Part shown: piece after piece, positions 10,534 to 21,600 of the stretch
How positions within the stretch are numbered: the first letter of the stretch is position 1
How the letters are laid out: each line of letters opens with the position of its first letter
Assembly: GCA_964036045.1 (NCBI GenBank)
Contig: OZ038384.1
Location: forward strand, 22,683,000-22,746,999
Reading direction: 5' to 3'
From: Eutreptiella sp. 'Long Island Sound 2002'
Taxonomy: Eukaryota > Euglenozoa > Euglenophyceae > Eutreptiales > Eutreptiaceae
Length of the DNA stretch: 64,000 nucleotides
Notes under the pieces: generated by a model
Databases searched by the model: none
Seen by the model: only the letters and a program-made list of their open reading frames with translations
Told to the model about the DNA's origin: nothing
Translations under genes and position numbers: made by a program

Positions 10534-11329
10534 TACTACTACGGTGATTTCGCTTTTCCTTCTTCGATGTGGTGGTTGTCCCAACGGTCATGCTACCCAC
10601 CAGATGCGTCGCCTGTGTGTTTTGATTTTCGTATAGCTCGCGGAACCATCTGGTGTTGTCGTAAGACCGTGTGTGTGATGACACGGCAATGTCCAGTCGC
10701 ATTGCGATACCGGTGTTGTCATCGAACGGCTGTTGCCCCCCCGTCTTCTTAGTTTTTTCCCTTATTATCTGTGCCCGTGTGTGTATGATGTCCAGATACA
10801 ACCCCGCTTCATCGTTGTTGAAATTGGTGTGCGGTGTCTTCGAGTGCGTGGATCGCAGCCCGTTTGTGCCTGTGTACTGGAATGTGTGCGCCCTGCCTAC
10901 TAAGTCGCCATCGTGTCTGAATTTGTGCGTTTCCGTGAAACGGTTGGTACGTGGGTAGTACCGTATGCACACGATCACAGTCACCCCGTGTTCCGTGATG
11001 GTCGGGATGGTACCCGGTTTCGATTTGTCCAGATGTATCTTCATGGATATATAGTCTTTGTCGTCATCGAAGTGTTGCTTGGACACGCTATTTTGTACAT
11101 CCCCCCGGAACGCTGTTATGATATGCAGCACTACCCGGTACCATTCGTCCAGCCTGGGGTTCGACAATGCCGTTAGCACTCGTTTGTCCTTGCCGATGGG
11201 CATGTGGATGTGCCGGTAGGTGGGTTTATTTGTTAGGTCGTTTCGATGTACGCGTGTCGCGCGTGTGTCGCTTCCCGGGGATCGTGTCGAGTGTCGCGTG
11301 TGCACATAACCCCACAGAAATGGTGTCAT
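10496..11329 (-). CDS. Uncharacterised protein, 277 aa
   Basis: Not recognised. The first ATG of the open frame is at 11329; an internal Met near residue 43 (HMPIGKDK) is a possible alternative start, since the first 40 residues are basic and low in structure. The body has mixed alpha/beta character with repeated hydrophobic beta-like runs (VTVIVCIRYY) and a basic, Thr-rich tail (TTTTSKKEKRNHRSS). No membrane segment or catalytic motif is visible. It converges on the membrane-protein gene to its left, overlapping its end by 38 bases. Confidence 0.6.
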   Translation of the reverse strand: MTPFLWGYVHTRHSTRSPGSDTRATRVHRNDLTNKPTYRHIHMPIGKDKRVLTALSNPRLDEWYRVVLHIITAFRGDVQNSVSKQHFDDDKDYISMKIHLDKSKPGTIPTITEHGVTVIVCIRYYPRTNRFTETHKFRHDGDLVGRAHTFQYTGTNGLRSTHSKTPHTNFNNDEAGLYLDIIHTRAQIIREKTKKTGGQQPFDDNTGIAMRLDIAVSSHTRSYDNTRWFRELYENQNTQATHLVGSMTVGTTTTSKKEKRNHRSSITIFWTPWSASL

Positions 11330-11545
11330 GTTACCGGGTGTGTCGCGTGTGCTTCGTTTCACGCAGGTTGCGCGTGTGCGTTTACCGGGAACTGGTTATG
11401 ATCCGATATATGGCAAATACGCAGATCAAATAAATCCAAATAAAACAAGAGAGAATGGACGCGATCTGACGATTGGTTGTATTAGATATCTGTGTGTGTG
11501 TGTGATCTGTTCGTCTTCGTTCATTTAGCAATCGACTCTTTCAGA

Positions 11546-11752
11546 ATGTCAACAGAAATCGTCGGAGCATGTGTTCCACCTGGTACGGTGTACGATACGG
11601 GCCACCATTGCCGCGTCGAGAGTTCAATGGGCTGTGCACACTCTGGTTGGGTTTCGTGGACGGGTCGGAAAAGCAACCAGGAAGGCGATACGCTCGTGAA
11701 GCTGACGCGTGTCGCCTGGTCCGGTTATTGCTGCATCTGCGCAGAAGCGTGA
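11546..11752 (+). CDS. Small ORF, 68 aa, possibly the 5' part of a broken gene
   Basis: An ATG at 11546 opens a 68-codon frame rich in Gly, Cys and Trp, ending CCICAEA. The following frame (11758 onward) begins 5 bases later in another phase and is also Cys-rich. The two could be one gene split by a frameshift, or two small genes. No family was recognised. Confidence 0.35.
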   Translation: MSTEIVGACVPPGTVYDTGHHCRVESSMGCAHSGWVSWTGRKSNQEGDTLVKLTRVAWSGYCCICAEA

Positions 11753-11757
11753 TATGT

Positions 11758-12474
11758 ATGTTGGTGATGGCCAATCGACTTGCTGTCTGCGTGAAGCAGT
11801 ACGTGTACACCGCCAACAACGAGTTGTCCGCTCTGTGTACACGTGGTATGCCCATTGAATGTATGACACGTGGTGATCTTCTTCCCGGGCTTCTCGATCT
11901 GGGTGACACCGATTATTCGGTGGTCATGGAAGTCTGTGACAACTGTCGGTGTAGGGCGTACAATCAGTGTCTCGGTGTCGCGTACTGCTCCAAAGTGTGC
12001 CAAAACGGACTACCGACGAAAAAAAAACACAGCATATCTGGCTGGTTGGTTGTTACGTCTGCCGAAGAGCAAGCAAACGAAACAAAAAAAAACTCAGTGT
12101 TTGTTCAACCGGTTGCGCTCCTCCTGTGTGAAGGGGAACGGGTCCGCGATGTGGTATATGAGCTCCCTCCATTCGTTCGTGTTTTGTTGCGCCAACTGAC
12201 CCATAGAGCCGTATTCCAGAAATGGCACACCCGACACCATGGACACCAGGTCGCTCTTGGCGAGCCTGCAGTACGTCGTGGCCGTGAGACTGCAATCCGT
12301 GTGACCGATGAACCTGGCAATCTTCTCGAACGAGAGGCCGCCACCCAGGAAGAGCAGTTTTACCAGTGTGTGGCGCATGCAGTGTGGGTGTGCCGTGAGA
12401 CCGACCCTCCTGAAGAGTACCCGCATAATACGGCACACGCTTGCGCTGGTGGTGTGGGTGGGGGTCATCTGTAG
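11758..12474 (+). CDS. MYND-like zinc-finger ORF with doubtful 3' end
   Basis: From ATG 11758 (or 11767) the frame encodes a segment CDNCRCRAYNQC followed by YCSKVCQ, which matches the core of a MYND zinc finger (paired Cys and the YCS-x2-CQ end). MYND fingers mediate protein contacts, often with transcription or methyltransferase partners. The last Cys/His ligands of a full MYND finger are not evident because the sequence runs into a Lys-rich poly-A tract (12019-12027). Beyond about 12090 the frame lies antisense to the recombinase gene, so the real protein probably ends or is frameshifted near the poly-A tract. Real length uncertain. Confidence 0.45.
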   Translation: MLVMANRLAVCVKQYVYTANNELSALCTRGMPIECMTRGDLLPGLLDLGDTDYSVVMEVCDNCRCRAYNQCLGVAYCSKVCQNGLPTKKKHSISGWLVVTSAEEQANETKKNSVFVQPVALLLCEGERVRDVVYELPPFVRVLLRQLTHRAVFQKWHTRHHGHQVALGEPAVRRGRETAIRVTDEPGNLLEREAATQEEQFYQCVAHAVWVCRETDPPEEYPHNTAHACAGGVGGGHL

Positions 12475-13584
12475 CTTGTGTTTGTCGACGTTCCCGCCCA
12501 GCCCCCCGGGGAACAGATACGGATTCGGGGGTGTGTCCTCCCGCTTGTACCGTGTCTCCTGCACCCACCGTGCCACGAGCCCGCGGACACAATCCGACAG
12601 GGCGACCACCCTCTCAACCCCGTATTTCTCGCTTGCGACCATCTTGCGTGGCATCTCGCTCGCCGTCTGTAGGTCGACGCCGTCGACGGTACGGGGGGAG
12701 GCGACGCCACCCGTCCGCAGCCCCGTCGTCAACAGGATCATCAGGACCAGCCTCTCGTGCGTAGAGGCCGCTGCTACGATCAGGCTGCGGACCTGTCGCG
12801 GGCTACAGGCGCTCATTGTCATGTCCTCATGTGGTGGCACGCCGTTGTCTACACAACGCTGTACCCTCATGCGCATCACCTGCCTTCTCAGACTGCTGTT
12901 TTTGTCGTTGTCGTCGCCCAGGAACATGGGATGTTCGTGGAGCAACGGGATCGGTACCTCGGTACGCATGTGCCATCGATCGGAGCCGTTTTCGATCATG
13001 ATCTTATTGTAGAGTCGCCCGATGTAGCGGAGGGACACACAGAGGTGCTGGTACGACACCGATCGGGTGTCCCGCAAGTCCGCGTCGTACGCCTCCAGCC
13101 ACTTCGTCAGGGGTATGCTCTGCAGGGTGGACCAGTCGTCGTCGTCGGGGGCCAGGCGCATGAACAGGCGGTTGTAGAGCGAGAGCATGGTGGTTATGGT
13201 CTTTTTGGTGCCAACCCTGTCGGTGCAGCGCACCAGTATCCGCGCACACCGCTCGATGCACGGGTGTCGCGCGGCGCGGATGGGAAGACAGTCCTGTACG
13301 TTGAACATCTTGTCCATGCCAGACCTTGGTGCGACCACATGGCCGCTGCAGACCTCCGGTGATCGCACCACAGGGCGCATCCTCCCGACCAGTGCGGCCG
13401 CCACGTCCTTCCGGCCACTCCGTCGCAGGCTCTTTACGGTCTCGCGCCGCATCCGATCGGCGTATCGGTCACCCCAGGCCTGGTGCTGACGAATGACATC
13501 CCAGACCATGCGGGCATCCCTGGCCGTCAGTGGGTCTGTGTCCACAAACGCCAGTAACATGTCCTGTGACGATCTCGTGCGCAT
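12094..13584 (-). CDS. Tyrosine recombinase 1, 496 aa
   Basis: Site-specific recombinase of the tyrosine (phage integrase/XerC-like) family, which cuts and rejoins DNA through a 3'-phosphotyrosine link. The catalytic set is visible: R290 in TTGLRTGG, the box HPHCMRHT with H401 and R404, H428 in FIGHTD, and the nucleophile Y438 in TTYCRL. The N-terminal 270 residues would form the core-binding domain but have no recognisable motif. The ATG is at 13584. It is head to head with recombinase 2, separated by only 62 bases. All catalytic residues are present, so it could be active. GC content resembles the surrounding viral genes. Confidence 0.92.
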   Translation of the reverse strand: MRTRSSQDMLLAFVDTDPLTARDARMVWDVIRQHQAWGDRYADRMRRETVKSLRRSGRKDVAAALVGRMRPVVRSPEVCSGHVVAPRSGMDKMFNVQDCLPIRAARHPCIERCARILVRCTDRVGTKKTITTMLSLYNRLFMRLAPDDDDWSTLQSIPLTKWLEAYDADLRDTRSVSYQHLCVSLRYIGRLYNKIMIENGSDRWHMRTEVPIPLLHEHPMFLGDDNDKNSSLRRQVMRMRVQRCVDNGVPPHEDMTMSACSPRQVRSLIVAAASTHERLVLMILLTTGLRTGGVASPRTVDGVDLQTASEMPRKMVASEKYGVERVVALSDCVRGLVARWVQETRYKREDTPPNPYLFPGGLGGNVDKHKLQMTPTHTTSASVCRIMRVLFRRVGLTAHPHCMRHTLVKLLFLGGGLSFEKIARFIGHTDCSLTATTYCRLAKSDLVSMVSGVPFLEYGSMGQLAQQNTNEWRELIYHIADPFPFTQEERNRLNKH

Positions 13585-13635
13585 ATGTGATAGACGTTAT
13601 GCTTGGTATATGAATCGTCGACTTGGTTTATGATG

Positions 13636-13643
13636 TATAAAAA
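13636..13643 (+). promoter_or_regulatory. TATAAAAA box ahead of recombinase 2
   Basis: TATAAAAA followed by GGG lies only a few bases ahead of the ATG at 13647, in the 62-bp gap between two divergent recombinase genes. The gap also holds two imperfect direct repeats (CTTGGTATATGA and CTTGGTTTATGA). It is one of many similar AT-rich boxes ahead of genes in this window. Confidence 0.5.
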
Positions 13644-13646
13644 GGG

Positions 13647-15638
13647 ATGCATAACAGGGGCAAGTGTGACCTGCTAGACTTTATCGTGGATGCGGAATGT
13701 ACCAGGCAGGGCGCGACGAAGACACGGAAGAACAAGATCATTGCCCTGCGATCTACGCTGTCCGGCTTCGTGGCGGTCTGTAAATGGGGCGATGTCGCGG
13801 GTCTGACACAGGCCACGAAAGAGGAGCTCATCAACGAGTACACGCGGTTCATTGAGCACCCGGACACAAAGCCCCAGGCCAGACGCAACACATCCGTGCT
13901 GCGGTGCGTCTTCCAGGCGAGGGGTCTCCCATACCAACAGGGCATCCTGCGTCGTGTACGATCGTCGTATCTCAGACACTCGCCGAAGGGCCATCGCCGC
14001 CGAACGGATCACGTGAACCCCTGGGTCGAAGTCAAGTGTATCCGGGGTATATACATCCGGCTCGACCAGTTCGAGGAGCATATCCGGTCGGGTGGCTGCG
14101 AACGGGTGAATGGCGACCAGCCCCGTATCGACGTGATACTGCAACTTATCCGGTTGTACCGGCTGGCTGTACAGCAGCAGAGGGGTACTGGTGACCATCC
14201 TCCCCGCATGCTCCAGGCCACTGCGACGTGTGTCATCGATTTTGCCCCGGAGCTACTCCGCAAGTGGGAGGGAGAGGACGGGGGTCGACGGGGCTCGGTG
14301 ATGGGCGTGTTTTCCGACATGGATGGCGTCACCCTTTGCAGCGATATCGAGCGCGCGGCACAGCTGCACCAGTGGAACGAACCAATGATCAACTCACTCC
14401 GCGCGTTCCTCTGGAAATGCAAGACGACCTCCGAGATGGGCCCGAATGGCTACTTCCAGTCCCATCTACAGCACGTGAGTCGCGCGTTCATGGATCGGTA
14501 CCCGCTGTTGCTGGAGTTGCACAACAGTGGGGGGCTGTGCAAGAGGCTCGATGGTATGCACACCGTGGACCCCATCGGCACCGATTGGCTTGTGACGGTT
14601 CTATTATCCAGGCTTTGTACGTACCGACTGGGCAAGATCGGGCAGCGAATACCAGAGCGTGCACTGTACAGCCTCGGGCGGCAGCTTATGACACTCCTCT
14701 TTACCCTGAACCGGGTTGCTGAAGAGGAGTGTGCCCTTTCCGCCGGCTGGATTCTGAGTCAATGCACCACGAGAGCGAGACTGATCGACATCGCGGCGAA
14801 GGCTGTGGCACTTGAGAACATGGACCGATACGTTTCGAAGTCGGGTACCAAGAAGGGGCGCATTGGGCGGTCCCCGCCGATCACCACACTAGATCGTATC
14901 ACCATGGTGATCCGCAATGCGTGTGAGGCGGGAGTTTTCCAGATGTTCATACCTGTCAAAAACCCAATCACCCGCAGCGAGATCGTCGATCGAATTGCCG
15001 AGCTCGAGCGCGCCAATCCGAGTCTCTACCGCCTCGCTTGCACCGTGAATGCGGTGCGCCCGGTGGCCATCCTGGACCTTGAAACCGTACAGAGGATGCT
15101 TGAAGCATGTTCGAATCCAATGGAGACGCTTGTCATGCTTCTGCTAAGTACAACAGGGCTCCGCACGAATGCGATCCACAACATCAAGGTTGGTGATGTC
15201 TACGAGCGTCGGTTCCATGTGGTGCACGGGCTGTGCAACATACTCGAGAAAAACTCACATTGTCGTAGGGTGTCTCTGTGTGAGCGAACAAAGGAAGCCG
15301 TGTTGAGATACCTCGACTGGGTTCCCCGGCTCAAGGATGTCCCGACACGAGATCGGCTCGTGTGCGACTGGCTCTTTCCCAGCAGCCGTCGACCGCATAT
15401 GCCGTACACTTCGATGTGCCAGCACCTGTGCCGGAGATTGTGCAATCGTATCAATATCCCGTGTGTGCACCCGCATTCGTTTAGGGTTTTCATAGTTACG
15501 ATGTGTATCAAGAATGGCAAATCAATCGATGTAATCTCGAAGTGGTTGGGTCATAGGCGAACGGGTGTGACGTTCAAGCACTATTATGATATCATCGATG
15601 AACCTCTTACCCTAGAGGAACTAATGGAGATTGGCTGA
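13647..15638 (+). CDS. Tyrosine recombinase 2, 663 aa
   Basis: Tyrosine-family site-specific recombinase with a long (about 480-residue) N-terminal part. Catalytic residues: R506 in TTGLRTNA, a Lys in ILEKNSHCRR, H610 and R613 in HPHSFRVF, H636 in WLGHRR and the nucleophile at Y646 or Y647 in KHYYD. The start is the ATG at 13647. The gene ends about 35 bp before the 33-bp palindromic array, so the recombinase and the array are immediate neighbours. It shares the catalytic layout of recombinase 1 but little other sequence, so they are not recent duplicates. Confidence 0.93.
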   Translation: MHNRGKCDLLDFIVDAECTRQGATKTRKNKIIALRSTLSGFVAVCKWGDVAGLTQATKEELINEYTRFIEHPDTKPQARRNTSVLRCVFQARGLPYQQGILRRVRSSYLRHSPKGHRRRTDHVNPWVEVKCIRGIYIRLDQFEEHIRSGGCERVNGDQPRIDVILQLIRLYRLAVQQQRGTGDHPPRMLQATATCVIDFAPELLRKWEGEDGGRRGSVMGVFSDMDGVTLCSDIERAAQLHQWNEPMINSLRAFLWKCKTTSEMGPNGYFQSHLQHVSRAFMDRYPLLLELHNSGGLCKRLDGMHTVDPIGTDWLVTVLLSRLCTYRLGKIGQRIPERALYSLGRQLMTLLFTLNRVAEEECALSAGWILSQCTTRARLIDIAAKAVALENMDRYVSKSGTKKGRIGRSPPITTLDRITMVIRNACEAGVFQMFIPVKNPITRSEIVDRIAELERANPSLYRLACTVNAVRPVAILDLETVQRMLEACSNPMETLVMLLLSTTGLRTNAIHNIKVGDVYERRFHVVHGLCNILEKNSHCRRVSLCERTKEAVLRYLDWVPRLKDVPTRDRLVCDWLFPSSRRPHMPYTSMCQHLCRRLCNRINIPCVHPHSFRVFIVTMCIKNGKSIDVISKWLGHRRTGVTFKHYYDIIDEPLTLEELMEIG

Positions 15639-15671
15639 CTGGGGTGGATGTTTTTTTTATCAGTTTGATCA

Positions 15672-18600
15672 GAATGGGTACCCGTCTCATAGTGAGAGGG
15701 GTCAGAATGGTTACCTGTCTCATGGTGAGAGGGGTCCGTCTCATGGTGAGAGGGGTCAGAATGGGTACCCGTCTCACGGTGAGAGGGGTCAGAATGGGTA
15801 CCCGTCTCATGGTGAGAGGGGTCTGAATGGGTACCCGTCTCACGGTGAGAGGGGTCTGAATGGGTACCCGTCTCATGGTGAGAGGGGTCTGAATGGGTAC
15901 CCGTCTCACGGTGAGAGGGGTCAGAATGGGTACCCGTCTCACGGTGAGAGGGGTCAGAATGGGTACCTGTCTCATGGTGAGAGGGGTCTGAATGGGTACC
16001 CGTCTCACGGTGAGAGGGGTCTGAATGGGTACCCGTCTCACGGTGAGAGGGGTCAGAATGGGTACCTGTCTCATGGTGAGAGGGGTCTGAATGGGTACCC
16101 GTCTCACGGTGAGAGGGGTCCGTCTCATGGTGAGAGGGGTCTGAATGGGTACCCGTCTCACGATGAGAGGGGTCTGAATGGGTACCCGTCTCACGATGAG
16201 AGGGGTCTGAATGGGTACCTGTCTCACGATGAGAGGGGTCTGAATGGGTACCTGTCTCACGATGAGAGGGGGTCAGAATGGGTACCCGTCTCATGGTGAG
16301 AGGGGTCTGAATGGGTACCCGTCTCACGGTGAGAGGGGTCAGAATGGGTACCCGTCTCACGGTGAGAGGGGTCTGAATGGGTACCCGTCTCATGGTGAGA
16401 GGGGTCTGAATGGGTACCCGTCTCACGGTGAGAGGGGGTCAGAATGGGTACCCGTCTCATGGTGAGAGGGGTCAGAATGGGTACCTGTCTCATGGTGAGA
16501 GGTGTCTGAATGGGTACCCGTCTCACGATGAGAGGGGTCTGAATGGGTACCTGTCTCACGATGAGAGGGGGTCAGAATGGGTACCCGTCTCATGGTGAGA
16601 GGGGTCTGAATGGGTACCCGTCTCACGGTGAGAGGGGTCTGAATGGGTACCGGTCTCACGGTGAGAGGGGTCTGAATGGGTACCCGTCTCACGGTGAGAG
16701 GGGTCAGAATGGGTACCCGTCTCACGGTGAGAGGGGTCAGAATGGGTACCTGTCTCATGGTGAGAGGGGTCTGAATGGGTACCCGTCTCACGGTGAGAGG
16801 GGTCTGAATGGGTACCCGTCTCACGGTGAGAGGGGTCAGAATGGGTACCCGTCTCACGGTGAGAGGGGTCAGAATGGGTACCTGTCTCATGGTGAGAGGG
16901 GTCTGATTGGGGACCCGTCTCACGGTGAGAGGGGTCCGTCTCATGGTGAGAGGGGTCTGAATGGGTACCCGTCTCACGGTGAGAGGGGGTCTGAATGGGT
17001 ACCCGTCTCACGGTGAGAGGGGTCAGAATGGGTACCCGTCTCACGGTGAGAGGGGTCAGAATGGGTACCCGTCTCACGGTGAGAGGGGTCAGAATGGGTA
17101 CCCGTCTCACGGTGAGAGGGGTCAGAATGGGTACCTGTCTCATGGTGAGAGGGGTCTGAATGGGTACCCGTCTCACGGTGAGAGGGGTCTGAATGGGTAC
17201 CCGTCTCACGGTGAGAGGGGTCAGAATGGGTACCTGTCTCATGGTGAGAGGGGTCTGAATGGGTACCCGTCTCACGGTGAGAGGGGTCCGTCTCATGGTG
17301 AGAGGGGTCTGAATGGGTACCCGTCTCACGATGAGAGGGGTCTGAATGGGTACCCGTCTCACGATGAGAGGGGTCTGAATGGGTACCTGTCTCACGATGA
17401 GAGGGGTCTGAATGGGTACCTGTCTCACGATGAGAGGGGGTCAGAATGGGTACCCGTCTCATGGTGAGAGGGGTCTGAATGGGTACCCGTCTCACGGTGA
17501 GAGGGGTCAGAATGGGTACCCGTCTCACGGTGAGAGGGGTCTGAATGGGTACCCGTCTCATGGTGAGAGGGGTCTGAATGGGTACCCGTCTCACGGTGAG
17601 AGGGGGTCAGAATGGGTACCCGTCTCATGGTGAGAGGGGTCAGAATGGGTACCTGTCTCATGGTGAGAGGTGTCTGAATGGGTACCCGTCTCACGATGAG
17701 AGGGGTCTGAATGGGTACCTGTCTCACGATGAGAGGGGGTCAGAATGGGTACCCGTCTCATGGTGAGAGGGGTCTGAATGGGTACCCGTCTCACGGTGAG
17801 AGGGGTCTGAATGGGTACCGGTCTCACGGTGAGAGGGGTCTGAATGGGTACCCGTCTCACGGTGAGAGGGGTCAGAATGGGTACCCGTCTCACGGTGAGA
17901 GGGGTCAGAATGGGTACCTGTCTCATGGTGAGAGGGGTCTGAATGGGTACCCGTCTCACGGTGAGAGGGGTCTGAATGGGTACCCGTCTCACGGTGAGAG
18001 GGGTCAGAATGGGTACCCGTCTCACGGTGAGAGGGGTCAGAATGGGTACCTGTCTCATGGTGAGAGGGGTCTGATTGGGGACCCGTCTCACGGTGAGAGG
18101 GGTCCGTCTCATGGTGAGAGGGGTCTGAATGGGTACCCGTCTCACGGTGAGAGGGGGTCTGAATGGGTACCCGTCTCACGGTGAGAGGGGTCAGAATGGG
18201 TACCCGTCTCATGGTGAGAGGGGTCTGAATGGGTACCCGTCTCACGGTGAGAGGGGTCCGTCTCATGGTGAGAGGGGTCAGAATGGGTACCCGTCTCACG
18301 GTGAGAGGGGGTCTGAATGGGTACCCGTCTCACGGTGAGAGGGGTCAGAATGGGTACCCGTCTCATGGTGAGGGGGTCAGAATGGGTACCCGTCTCACGG
18401 TGAGAGGGGTCAGAATGGGTACCTGTCTCATGGTGAGAGGGGTCCGTCTCATGGTGAGAGGGGTCTGAATGGGTACCCGTCTCACGATGAGAGGGGTCTG
18501 AATGGGTACCCGTCTCACGGTGAGAGGGGTCAGAATGGGTACCTGTCTCACGATGAGAGGGGGTCAGAATGGGTACCCGTCTCATGGTGAGAGGGGTCTG

Positions 18601-21600
18601 AATGGGTACCCGTCTCACGGTGAGAGGGGTCAGAATGGGTACCCGTCTCACGGTGAGAGGGGTCTGAATGGGTACCCGTCTCATGGTGAGAGGGGTCTGA
18701 ATGGGTACCCGTCTCACGGTGAGAGGGGTCTGAATGGGTACCCGTCTCACGGTGAGAGGGGTCAGAATGGGTACCCGTCTCACGGTGAGAGGGGTCAGAA
18801 TGGGTACCCGTCTCACGGTGAGAGGGGTCAGAATGGGTACCCGTCTCACGGTGAGAGGGGTCAGAATGGGTACCCGTCTCACGGTGAGAGGGGTCAGAAT
18901 GGGTACCTGTCTCATGGTGAGAGGGGTCTGAATGGGTACCCGTCTCACGGTGAGAGGGGTCAGAATGGGTACCCGTCTCACGGTGAGAGGGGTCAGAATG
19001 GGTACCTGTCTCATGGTGAGAGGGGTCTGAATGGGTACCCGTCTCACGGTGAGAGGGGTCTGAATGGGTACCCGTCTCACGGTGAGAGGGGTCAGAATGG
19101 GTACCTGTCTCATGGTGAGAGGGGTCTGAATGGGTACCCGTCTCACGGTGAGAGGGGTCCGTCTCATGGTGAGAGGGGTCTGAATGGGTACCCGTCTCAC
19201 GATGAGAGGGGTCTGAATGGGTACCCGTCTCACGATGAGAGGGGTCTGAATGGGTACCTGTCTCACGATGAGAGGGGTCTGAATGGGTACCTGTCTCACG
19301 ATGAGAGGGGGTCAGAATGGGTACCCGTCTCATGGTGAGAGGGGTCTGAATGGGTACCCGTCTCACGGTGAGAGGGGTCAGAATGGGTACCCGTCTCACG
19401 GTGAGAGGGGTCTGAATGGGTACCCGTCTCATGGTGAGAGGGGTCTGAATGGGTACCCGTCTCACGGTGAGAGGGGGTCAGAATGGGTACCCGTCTCATG
19501 GTGAGAGGGGTCAGAATGGGTACCTGTCTCATGGTGAGAGGTGTCTGAATGGGTACCCGTCTCACGATGAGAGGGGTCTGAATGGGTACCTGTCTCACGA
19601 TGAGAGGGGGTCAGAATGGGTACCCGTCTCATGGTGAGAGGGGTCTGAATGGGTACCCGTCTCACGGTGAGAGGGGTCTGAATGGGTACCGGTCTCACGG
19701 TGAGAGGGGTCTGAATGGGTACCCGTCTCACGGTGAGAGGGGTCAGAATGGGTACCCGTCTCACGGTGAGAGGGGTCAGAATGGGTACCTGTCTCATGGT
19801 GAGAGGGGTCTGAATGGGTACCCGTCTCACGGTGAGAGGGGTCTGAATGGGTACCCGTCTCACGGTGAGAGGGGTCAGAATGGGTACCCGTCTCACGGTG
19901 AGAGGGGTCAGAATGGGTACCTGTCTCATGGTGAGAGGGGTCTGATTGGGGACCCGTCTCACGGTGAGAGGGGTCCGTCTCATGGTGAGAGGGGTCTGAA
20001 TGGGTACCCGTCTCACGGTGAGAGGGGGTCTGAATGGGTACCCGTCTCACGGTGAGAGGGGTCAGAATGGGTACCCGTCTCATGGTGAGAGGGGTCTGAA
20101 TGGGTACCCGTCTCACGGTGAGAGGGGTCCGTCTCATGGTGAGAGGGGTCAGAATGGGTACCCGTCTCACGGTGAGAGGGGGTCTGAATGGGTACCCGTC
20201 TCACGGTGAGAGGGGTCAGAATGGGTACCCGTCTCATGGTGAGGGGGTCAGAATGGGTACCCGTCTCACGGTGAGAGGGGTCAGAATGGGTACCTGTCTC
20301 ATGGTGAGAGGGGTCCGTCTCATGGTGAGAGGGGTCTGAATGGGTACCCGTCTCACGATGAGAGGGGTCTGAATGGGTACCCGTCTCACGGTGAGAGGGG
20401 TCAGAATGGGTACCTGTCCCACGATGAGAGGGGGTCAGAATGGGTACCCGTCTCATGGTGAGAGGGGTCTGAATGGGTACCCGTCTCACGGTGAGAGGGG
20501 TCAGAATGGGTACCCGTCTCACGGTGAGAGGGGTCTGAATGGGTACCCGTCTCATGGTGAGAGGGGTCTGAATGGGTACCCGTCTCACGGTGAGAGGGGT
20601 CTGAATGGGTACCCGTCTCACGGTGAGAGGGGTCAGAATGGGTACCCGTGTCACGGTGAGAGGGGTCAGAATGGGTACCCGTCTCACGGTGAGAGGGGTC
20701 AGAATGGGTACCCGTCTCACGGTGAGAGGGGTCAGAATGGGTACCCGTCTCACGGTGAGAGGGGTCAGAATGGGTACCTGTCTCATGGTGAGAGGGGTCT
20801 GAATGGGTACCCGTCTCACGGTGAGAGGGGTCCGTCTCATGGTGAGAGGGGTCTGAATGGGTACACGTCTCACGGTGAGAGGGGGTCTGAATGGGTACCC
20901 GTCTCACGGTGAGAGGGGTCAGAATGGGTACCCGTCTCATGGTGAGAGGGGTCAGAATGGGTACCCGTCTCACGGTGAGAGGGGTCAGAATGGGTACCTG
21001 TCTCATGGTGAGAGGGGTCCGTCTCATGGTGAGAGGGGTCTGAATGGGTACCCGTCTCACGGTGAGAGGGGTCAGAATGGGTACCCGTCTCATGGTGAGA
21101 GGGGTCTGAATGGGTACCCGTCTCACGGTGAGAGGGGTCCGTCTCATGGTGAGAGGGGTCTGAATGGGTACCCGTCTCACGATGAGAGGGGTCTGAATGG
21201 GTACCCGTCTCACGGTGAGAGGGGTCAGAATGGGTACCTGTCTCATGGTGAGAGGGGTCTGAATGGGTACCCGTCTCACGATGAGAGGGGTCTGAATGGG
21301 TACCTGTCTCACGATGAGAGGGGGTCAGAATGGGTACCCGTCTCATGGTGAGAGGGGTCTGAATGGGTACCCGTCTCACGGTGAGAGGGGTCTGAATGGG
21401 TACCCGTCTCATGGTGAGAGGGGTCTGAATGGGTACCCGTCTCACGGTGAGAGGGGTCTGAATGGGTACCCGTCTCACGGTGAGAGGGGTCAGAATGGGT
21501 ACCCGTCTCACGGTGAGAGGGGTCAGAATGGGTACCCGTCTCACGGTGAGAGGGGTCAGAATGGGTACCTGTCTCATGGTGAGAGGGGTCTGAATGGGTA

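Noticed and set aside
12094-13362. Plus-strand frames (for example 12308-13012, 12757-13362) opposite recombinase 1
   Set aside because: They lie antisense to a gene with complete catalytic motifs and have no motifs of their own.
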